NCBI GenBank assembly: GCA_026394025.1
Contig: JAPKZC010000434.1
Location: 1 to 5,288, forward strand
Reading direction: 5' to 3'
Source of the DNA: Candidatus Solibacter sp.
GTDB taxonomy: Bacteria > Acidobacteriota > Terriglobia > Bryobacterales > Bryobacteraceae
DNA: 5,288 bases
Shown one piece after another: positions 1 to 4,123 of this stretch (position 1 is its first letter; each line of letters starts with the position of its first letter). The notes below the pieces were generated by a model. That model saw only the letters and a list, made by a program, of their open reading frames with translations. It did no database searches and had not been told where the DNA came from. Made by a program: the position numbers and the translations under genes.

Positions 1-1308
1 CCGCGCTACTGCGGATTCGATCCACCCCATTCAAAAGAGGATCGGGCGGTGACCCACCGCACCGGCGATCTCAATGCGGAAGGGTACCGTGCCACGCCCG
101 GCTATATGGAGCCACGGGGTCCCGGATTGGGCACCTCGATAGCCATCTCCGGCGCCGCCGCCAACCCGAACTCCGGGTATCACACGTCCGCGCCGCTCGC
201 ATTCCTGATGACGATTCTCAACGTGCGCCTCGGCTGGTGGCTCGGCAACCCGCGCCGCGACGCCCCCAGCGCGCGGCCCGGCCCCAAGAACGCGCTGGTC
301 TCCCTGCTCTCCGAACTGTTCGCGCAATCCAACGGCCGCAGCCGCTACGTCAACGTCTCCGATGGCGGCCACTTCGAGAATCTCGGTCTCTACGAACTGG
401 TGCGCCGCCGCTGCCGCTACATCATCGTCAGCGATTCGGAAGCCGACCCGGCGCTAGGTTTCGAAGGTCTGGGCGGCGCGATTCGCAAATGCCGCGCCGA
501 TTTCGGCGTGGAGATCAGCATCAACCCCGACCCCATCCGTCTCGCCGGCGGCCGCAGCCGCGCCCACTGCGTGGTGGGCACCATCACCTATCCGGAAGAG
601 GAAGCCGGATTCGCCGCCGACGCCTGCGGGCGCGAGGAGACAACTGCCCCGGCGCGTGCCACCGGATGGCTGCTCTATTTGAAGGCCAGCTTCACCGGCG
701 ATGAGCCCGAGGACGTCCAGCAGTACCACGCCGGCTACGCCGCGTTTCCCCACGAAAGCACCGCCGATCAGTTCTTCAGCGAATCGCAGTTCGAAAGCTA
801 CCGGCAACTGGGCCTGCACGTGGTGCGCACGACATTTGAAAACGTCGCCTCGCGGCCTGGTGAAAACGACGAGTGGCACATGCTGGCTATGTTCCAGGAC
901 CTGTGCCGCAAATGGCACCCCGCGCCCTCGATGTCCGATGGCCAGGCGAGCAACCTGACCGAGCAGTACTCGGCCTTCCTACGCCGCATTAGCGAAGACT
1001 CTGAACTCGCCTTCCTGGACAACCAGCTCTTCGAGGGCATGCCTCGGGCGGAGCAGCCCGGGGTCACGCCGCGCAAAGCAGTCTACTTCTGCATGGAACT
1101 CATCCAGTTGATGGAAGACGTTTATTTCGAGCTCAACTTCCAGCACCGCGGAGACCGTGAGAACCCGCACTACGCCGGCTGGGACCGGGTCTTCCGCACG
1201 TGGGCCAACAGCCAGGCGGTTCGCGACGCATGGATGGTGGCCGGCAGCGGATTCAATCCCCTGTTCCAGGAGTATTTCGAAAGCCTGTCGAAGCGTCCGG
1301 GGGCCTGA
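1..1308 (+). CDS. Patatin-like phospholipase family protein, C-terminal part (5' end outside window)
   Basis: The frame is open from the first base to a TGA at 1306-1308 and shows 435 residues of a longer protein; the GTG at 49 is an internal codon rather than a believable start. The diagnostic stretch is SDGGHFENLGLYELVRR, with the DGG at 361-369. In patatin-type lipid acyl hydrolases this D-G-G/A motif carries the Asp of the Ser-Asp catalytic dyad. The GXSXG serine motif would lie upstream and is not visible. A glycine/alanine-rich ISGAAANPNSGYHTSAP segment followed by a hydrophobic LAFLMTILNV run (about residues 60-75) precedes the DGG, as in large membrane-associated bacterial patatin proteins. 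The roughly 300 residues after the motif are acidic and rich in Trp, Phe and Tyr; I recognise no domain there. Expected activity is acyl-ester hydrolysis of membrane lipids, inferred from family only. No convincing terminator follows. Confidence 0.82.
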   Translation, partial: PRYCGFDPPHSKEDRAVTHRTGDLNAEGYRATPGYMEPRGPGLGTSIAISGAAANPNSGYHTSAPLAFLMTILNVRLGWWLGNPRRDAPSARPGPKNALVSLLSELFAQSNGRSRYVNVSDGGHFENLGLYELVRRRCRYIIVSDSEADPALGFEGLGGAIRKCRADFGVEISINPDPIRLAGGRSRAHCVVGTITYPEEEAGFAADACGREETTAPARATGWLLYLKASFTGDEPEDVQQYHAGYAAFPHESTADQFFSESQFESYRQLGLHVVRTTFENVASRPGENDEWHMLAMFQDLCRKWHPAPSMSDGQASNLTEQYSAFLRRISEDSELAFLDNQLFEGMPRAEQPGVTPRKAVYFCMELIQLMEDVYFELNFQHRGDRENPHYAGWDRVFRTWANSQAVRDAWMVAGSGFNPLFQEYFESLSKRPGA

Positions 1309-1359
1309 CCCACTCCGCTGGACTACCAACGCCGGGGCTTTGGTCTGCGGGCTCACCGC

Positions 1360-1392
1360 TTGACCAGTGGTACCACCAGCGATACCATCTGG
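1360..1392 (+). promoter_or_regulatory. hicAB promoter with overlapping inverted-repeat operator candidate
   Basis: A TTGACC -35 box (1360-1365) and a TACCAT -10 box (1383-1388) are separated by exactly 17 nt, giving a transcription start near 1395, about 30 nt before hicA. Within it lie CCAGTGGTA (1364-1372) and TACCATCTGG (1383-1392), which pair with a single T bulge, and the perfect 8-base palindrome TGGTACCA (1368-1375). The symmetric half-sites overlap both promoter boxes, the position expected for an autorepressor. HicB proteins with a DNA-binding C-terminus repress their own operon in characterised systems. That this repeat is the HicB site is inferred from position and symmetry. Confidence 0.55.
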
Positions 1393-1424
1393 ATGTGGCG
1401 AACGCAGGGAAGATCCTGAGCTGA

Positions 1425-1634
1425 ATGCGAAACAATCCCCGTGACTGGAGGATTCAGGACCTGAAGGTGTTAGCCATCCACTACGGAATCAATCACGATC
1501 AAACCGGCAGTCACGTTACCTTTCGCCATCCGAAGGTGGGACGCTACACGGTTCCCGCGGATCGGCCCATTCGCCCGATATACATTCGCAAGTTTGTCCG
1601 GTTCGTTGATTCCGTGATAGAGGAGGAACTGTGA
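1425..1634 (+). CDS. hicA: HicA-family toxin (mRNA interferase)
   Basis: This 69-residue protein has the HicA (YcfA-like) layout: a short dsRBD-like fold with the conserved G-S-H-x-x-F segment (GSHVTFRHP, residues 28-36). The His (residue 30) is the catalytic position for ribosome-independent mRNA cleavage in studied HicA toxins. It is followed by the basic YTVPADRPIRPIYIRKFVRF tail typical of the family. Length is normal (about 60-80 residues). The ATG at 1425 is directly preceded by an in-frame TGA (1422-1424), so no longer start exists; a weak AGGGA (1406-1410) is the only ribosome-site candidate. Its stop overlaps the hicB start by 3 nt (GTGA), so the pair is translationally coupled. The catalytic His and the full length suggest that it is functional. 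Confidence 0.9.
   Translation: MRNNPRDWRIQDLKVLAIHYGINHDQTGSHVTFRHPKVGRYTVPADRPIRPIYIRKFVRFVDSVIEEEL
1621..1626 (+). promoter_or_regulatory. Shine-Dalgarno site for hicB
   Basis: A perfect AGGAGG sits inside the last codons of hicA, 4 nt before the GTG at 1631. It supports GTG as the hicB start. It is far stronger than anything in front of hicA, which would favour antitoxin over toxin synthesis from the shared transcript. Confidence 0.75.
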
Positions 1635-2011
1635 AGGACGAGTATCCTTTCATCATCCGCCCACTCTCTGAAGAGGATGGCGCCGGATATCTGATCGAGT
1701 ATCCCGACCTGCCGGGTTGCATGTCGGACGGTGAGACTCCCGAGGAGGCACTCGCGAACGGCCGCGACGCGGTGAAATCGTACCTGGCCAGTTGCCGGAA
1801 GTATGGCGACAAGGTTCCAAAACCCGGACGTTCGGCTAGTGGGCAGTGGAGACAACGGGTGCCAAAATCACTGCATTCGCGCCTCGTCACGCGGGCCGAA
1901 CAAGAGGGAGTGAGCCTCAATACCCTGGTCACCGCGATGATTGCGGAAGGCCTCGGCAAGCGTGGAACGGCGGGTGGAGGCAGCACCCGCGGAACCCCCG
2001 TCCGAAAGTGA
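1631..2011 (+). CDS. hicB: HicB-family antitoxin
   Basis: The 126-residue protein has both HicB modules. Residues about 3-60 form the degenerate RNase-H-like HicB fold, with the hallmark YLIEYPDLPGCMSDGETPEEA (family pattern P-D-L-P-G-C-x-S-x-G-x-T-x-E-E-A), followed by the helix ending in VKSYL. Residues about 70-112 (QWRQRVPKSLHSRLVTRAEQ, then EGVSLNTLVTAMIAEGL) match the C-terminal ribbon-helix-helix DNA-binding module. The last 14 residues are a Gly/Ser/Thr-rich tail. It neutralises HicA by direct binding and probably represses the operon through the repeat at 1364-1392. The start is GTG, with AGGAGG 4 nt upstream and a GTGA overlap with hicA. All expected parts are present, so the pair is likely active. 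Confidence 0.92.
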   Translation: MKDEYPFIIRPLSEEDGAGYLIEYPDLPGCMSDGETPEEALANGRDAVKSYLASCRKYGDKVPKPGRSASGQWRQRVPKSLHSRLVTRAEQEGVSLNTLVTAMIAEGLGKRGTAGGGSTRGTPVRK

Positions 2012-2089
2012 CAGTGGTGGAGGCGGGGCGCTCGCCGTCGGCGACGCCGCGCTGGCTTCAATGCGCCGCCGCCCTCCCCCGGGTGTGCC

Positions 2090-2329
2090 ATGATAACCGT
2101 GATGAGCCAGAGCCAGGACAATCCTACTGCGTGGGTCATGGAACGACTCGGCAAAGTGAGCGAAACCAATCGTAAGTTCGACGTTGAGTTCTGGCAACGG
2201 CAAGGTTCCACGGCGATCTTCGCCGCCGCGTGGGAAATGGTCTTGGAAGCTCACCGATGGAAGAAGAATAGTGAGTCCGAACTCGCATTTCAAAGATCTG
2301 TTGAGCGCATTAAACGGTTGCGGGGCTAA
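2090..2329 (+). CDS. Small conserved protein normally paired with a downstream nucleotidyltransferase
   Basis: This 79-residue protein has no signal peptide or membrane segment. Its core, FDVEFWQRQGSTAIFAAAWE followed by MVLEAH, is a pattern I associate with small proteins encoded just ahead of single-domain nucleotidyltransferases in Acidobacteriota, Cyanobacteria and Planctomycetes. The context agrees: a nucleotidyltransferase N-terminus starts at 2271 inside this gene's 3' end. The function is unknown to me; an antitoxin or partner role is inference from the pairing only. The ATG at 2102 (residue 5) is an equally good start. Neither has a Shine-Dalgarno, and ATGATAAC around 2090-2097 could be a -10 element for a near-leaderless message from 2102. 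The protein looks complete, yet its partner is broken. Confidence 0.68.
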   Translation: MITVMSQSQDNPTAWVMERLGKVSETNRKFDVEFWQRQGSTAIFAAAWEMVLEAHRWKKNSESELAFQRSVERIKRLRG

Positions 2330-2402
2330 ATACCTGGTCGTGGGCGGTTATGCGGTCATGCTGTACAGGTACTGTGGAAAGAGAGGGAGTCGCAGTCCAT
2401 GA
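2271..2402 (+). pseudogene. Nucleotidyltransferase, 5' fragment only (truncated after the GG motif)
   Basis: From the GTG at 2271 (purine-rich GGAAGAAG upstream, within the 79-aa gene) the frame encodes HFKDLLSALNGCGAKYLVVG then GYAVMLY. This is the first helix and first strand of the minimal nucleotidyltransferase fold, with the G-G nucleotide-binding motif at about 2342-2347. In intact relatives the next segment carries the paired Asp residues that bind metal (a T-K-D-L-D type motif). Here the homology stops after LY at about 2365 and the frame runs into RYCGKRGSRSP and a TGA. Both catalytic aspartates and at least 100 residues are missing, so it cannot be catalytic. The stop overlaps the next ATG (2399) as ATGA, which may be chance. 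The overlap of about 59 nt with the upstream small gene is the usual operon arrangement for such pairs as I know them. Confidence 0.7.
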
Positions 2403-2512
2403 ACGTAATCATCGAAATCTCCGATGACCACGCGGGATATCGAGCCATCTGTCATGAGGTTCAAGCGCGGCTCGGACCATTTTGCCTGAAAGCAAGCGAC
2501 GCTCTCAGCTTT
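2369..2512 (+). pseudogene. Possible PIN-domain toxin fragment (weak)
   Basis: The frame containing the ATG at 2399 reads VLWKERESQS, then MNVIIEISDDHA, a helix-like GYRAICHEVQARLG, and LKASDALSF. The order strand-helix-(S/T)DAL matches the middle of a PIN domain, where the Asp of the S/T-D-x motif is the third metal ligand. I do not recognise it as a specific family. Neither the N-terminal D-T-N/S motif nor the expected continuation is present, and downstream of about 2512 the better homology switches to another frame (the VapC fragment). The ATG has GGGAG about 9 nt upstream, so a short peptide could be made. It may also be non-coding debris or an unrelated small ORF. Confidence 0.25.
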
Positions 2513-2733
2513 AGGATTGGCTGGAGTATGATCTCATCCCGTTGTTCACGGGCCGGATACTGCCCGTTACACACGCAATCGCGGACCGGTGTGGTGTCCT
2601 CAGCGGTATGCGCCAGATGGCCGGACGCCCGCTCAGCATGGCCGACGGGTTGATCGCGGCTACGGGGTTAGAGCAGGGTCTTGTCGTTGTCACCCGCAAC
2701 GTTAGGGACTACGAGGGCTTGGGCGTGATACGG
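2491..2733 (+). pseudogene. VapC/FitB-type PIN-domain toxin, C-terminal fragment with frameshift
   Basis: From 2515 the frame gives WLEYDLIPLFTGRILPVTHA, IADRCGVLSG, then RPLSMADGLIAATGLEQGL, VVVTRNVRDYEGLGV. This is the C-terminal half of a VapC/FitB-like ribonuclease toxin. The third acidic ligand (the D in SMADGL) and the TRN-x-x-D-Y/F segment are present. The N-terminal half, with the D-T-N-V motif and the first two acidic ligands, is absent. A TAG at 2512-2514 closes this frame upstream, while the preceding bases read KQATLSA in another frame, the residues expected before the WL, which suggests an indel near 2511. No antitoxin gene lies beside it. Past about 2733 the frame stays open with unrelated sequence to 3087, so the original stop is also gone. 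Catalytically dead as it stands. Confidence 0.75.
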
Positions 2734-2759
2734 CCAAGTGGTCCCGCTGACCGCGACGA

Positions 2760-2768
2760 TGATACACT
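2760..2768 (+). promoter_or_regulatory. Extended -10-like box just before the 103-aa ORF
   Basis: TGATACACT contains TG-n-TACACT, an extended -10 pattern, ending 7 nt before the ATG at 2776. A transcript from it would start at or within a base or two of the ATG (leaderless). There is no good -35 at 16-18 nt, so the call rests on the extended -10 and the absence of any Shine-Dalgarno. Confidence 0.3.
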
Positions 2769-2775
2769 CCCAGTC

Positions 2776-3087
2776 ATGACCTGGGAAGACGCCTACCAAG
2801 CTCTAAAGCGCCTGCCAATCGGCACCCCGATTCCAAAGGTGGACTCGACACGAGAGTACAAAATCAAGCAGTGGTCGTACAGGGACGGAGAAGAGCGGCT
2901 TTCGTACACGGTGGCAAACAAGTCGATACCAGTCTCTTGGATCCGAGGTTGCTTTGAAGAATTGAGAAGCACGAGGTTCTACCACGGAAAGGATCTTGGA
3001 GGTTGCAACTTCACAACGATTGGCGGCCTTTTCGTTCTTATTGGGATTGCGGAGCGTGCTGGCGCGGGATTCTATGTGTCCATTTGA
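2776..3087 (+). CDS. Unrecognised 103-residue protein
   Basis: The ATG at 2776 begins MTWEDAYQALKRLPIGTPIP, where relatedness to the VapC fragment ends and a new soluble-looking sequence begins. The frame is open upstream into the vapC remnant, so a fusion read from TTG 2542 is formally possible, but the ATG with its -10-like box is a simpler start. Visible blocks are a basic, aromatic REYKIKQWSYRDGEERLSY, a SIPVSWIRGCFEEL helix, and GGCNFTTIGGLFVLIGIAER, which looks like a compact conserved C-terminal motif. It ends AGAGFYVSI. I cannot name a family. The terminal GFY, followed 170 nt later by a GIY-YIG-like ORF that lacks its own GIY, raises the possibility that this is the front part of a broken nuclease gene. 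Composition is visibly less GC-rich than the patatin and uvrA genes. Confidence 0.55.
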   Translation: MTWEDAYQALKRLPIGTPIPKVDSTREYKIKQWSYRDGEERLSYTVANKSIPVSWIRGCFEELRSTRFYHGKDLGGCNFTTIGGLFVLIGIAERAGAGFYVSI

Positions 3088-3235
3088 CAGGCCTTCCATT
3101 TCCGCGGAATCGTCACCGGACGAGGAGTCGGCTCGGCAGCCCGAACTTTGTTCGCGAGCACTGGGCGACTGTTGATTTCGTGGCAGCCAGCCGTGGCATT
3201 GCTCGCCGTTGCGGTTCTGAAGTGGTTGAGGGTTC

Positions 3236-3694
3236 GTGATTATATACGTGGGCGACGCAAATGACGTGGTGCGGCGGATACGCGAGCACTGCTCGGGTAA
3301 CGTCGAAGGTTCGGCCTTGCGCAAGGCCGTCGCTCGCACAAGAGGCTACCCACTGTCGGTAACGCGTCGGCAAAGCGGCACGAAAAGAATCCGAATTGAT
3401 TCTGCCAAGTCATCCGAGGGCGAAGATGATATTTCCTCGTACTTGGCCTCCGGCACTTGGGCGTGGGTAGTCTGCGATTCGCCAAAGGAATCGCGAGGGT
3501 TTCAGTGGTACGCGATAGACGCCCTGAAGCCAGTTCTTAATACGGACACAAGAACATGGAATCAAACCGCCAGGGCGCGTTATGTTTCTCTCCTGCAACA
3601 GCTCGAACAATGTATGCCGCTCAGGTCCAACGACCTTGCTGGGAGAACGTCCGGACCAGGCGTGTACGTGTTTCACCACAACCTACGTCCTTGA
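3236..3694 (+). CDS. GIY-YIG nuclease-like protein, lacking the N-terminal GIY strand
   Basis: The frame opens at GTG 3236 (in-frame TGA at 3227-3229; weak GAGGG 3 nt before) and encodes 152 residues. It starts IIYVGDANDVVRRIREH: YVG is the YIG motif, followed by the conserved Arg and His of the GIY-YIG active site. Residues about 19-35 (SGNVEGSALRKAVA) continue the fold, and ESRGFQWYAIDALKPVLN (about residues 85-102) supplies the helix with the late Glu/Asn positions. A full domain has G-I/V-Y about 10-20 residues before YIG; here nothing precedes it, so the domain is N-terminally truncated or the gene is split. A GVY occurs instead at residues 142-144, near the C-terminus. If folded, the role would be DNA strand cleavage, but activity is doubtful. 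It could be a pseudogene of a longer gene that includes the 103-aa ORF. Confidence 0.6.
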   Translation: MIIYVGDANDVVRRIREHCSGNVEGSALRKAVARTRGYPLSVTRRQSGTKRIRIDSAKSSEGEDDISSYLASGTWAWVVCDSPKESRGFQWYAIDALKPVLNTDTRTWNQTARARYVSLLQQLEQCMPLRSNDLAGRTSGPGVYVFHHNLRP

Positions 3695-3856
3695 GCCCCG
3701 ACGTATAGAATTGGTCATATCCCGATAATCTGCCGAAAGACGCCATAGTGATTCTGTCATCGACATGAACGGAAAGTCGCCGATCCACCGATCTGCCCGG
3801 TACCCCTCCTTCAAACAGGCGCCCTGCCAGATCAGTCCTTGTAAGTCGCGATCCAT
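3683..3856 (-). CDS. Weak small ORF, 57 residues, unrecognised
   Basis: On the reverse strand an ATG at 3856 preceded by GGGAGTG (spacing about 7 nt) opens 57 codons to a TAG at 3683-3685. It overlaps the end of the GIY-YIG-like ORF by 12 nt, convergently. The product starts MDRDLQGLIWQGACLKEG and continues with an aromatic, mixed-charge sequence (WIGDFPFMSMTESLWRLSAD) and a basic tail. Its composition resembles a soluble protein more than the Arg/Pro/Ser-rich shadow frames around it do, but I know no relative. Nearby forward and reverse frames are also open, so this may be chance. Confidence 0.2.
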   Translation of the reverse strand: MDRDLQGLIWQGACLKEGYRADRWIGDFPFMSMTESLWRLSADYRDMTNSIRRGSRT

Positions 3857-4107
3857 GAACGATCACTCCCGGCAAACGCACCGGCGTCCGCCGAACCACC
3901 TCGCGGTATCGTAGGAGGGCTACCGTCGCTGGCCCCGGCGATTCCTGGCGGCAACAGCCCTTCCGTCCGGAAACCCGGCACAGTGTCTTCGGTGTCCCTC
4001 CGGGAAGCATCACGACGCAGCCATCGGCTTTTGGGGGAAGGGCGAGCCTGCGCAACTGCGCGCGCCTCAGGCAGAGCGAGAGTAGCCTGCCCGCTTGACC
4101 GCAATCG
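3695..4107. other. Intergenic region, no confident gene
   Basis: Apart from the weak reverse ORF at 3683-3856 I see no gene here. The other open frames (a 49-codon forward frame from ATG 3765 and two long reverse frames) have low-complexity Arg/Pro/Gly/Ser-rich products without motifs. Small inverted repeats occur (CGGTA at 3904-3908 with TACCG at 3921-3925; TTCCG at 3961-3965 with CGGAA at 3968-3972), but none has a T-run or reads as a terminator. The region may hold decayed coding sequence or long upstream control DNA of uvrA. No SOS box of the CTG-N10-CAG type stands out. Confidence 0.5.
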
Positions 4108-4113
4108 TATAAT
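4108..4113 (+). promoter_or_regulatory. uvrA -10 box (TATAAT), near-leaderless start
   Basis: A perfect TATAAT lies 10 nt before the GTG start of uvrA, which would place transcription start about 3-5 nt before the GTG. No Shine-Dalgarno fits in between. No good -35 lies at the usual 16-18 nt; TTGACC (4095-4100) is perfect-looking but only 7 nt away. Confidence 0.5.
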
Positions 4114-4123
4114 AGAAATTCCA

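Noticed and set aside
2032..2044. Hairpin TCGCC-GTC-GGCGA after hicB as terminator
   Set aside because: Only a 5-bp stem with no T-run; common by chance in such GC-rich sequence.
1516..2211. 231-codon reverse frame
   Set aside because: It is antisense to hicA, hicB and the 79-aa gene, which have clear family motifs on the forward strand.
3003..3239. 78-codon forward frame ending in a GTGA overlap with the GIY-YIG ORF start
   Set aside because: The first 85 nt overlap the 103-aa ORF in another frame and the product shows no motif; the overlap looks accidental, although part of it could be debris of the missing GIY segment.
3621..4055. 144-codon reverse frame across the GIY-YIG gene end and the gap
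   Set aside because: Arg/Gly/Pro/Ser-rich product without a recognisable motif; it overlaps the end of a better-supported forward ORF and another reverse candidate in a different frame.
4095..4113. TTGACC and TATAAT as a standard promoter pair
   Set aside because: The spacer is 7 nt, far too short for sigma-70-type recognition; only the -10 is kept as a feature.
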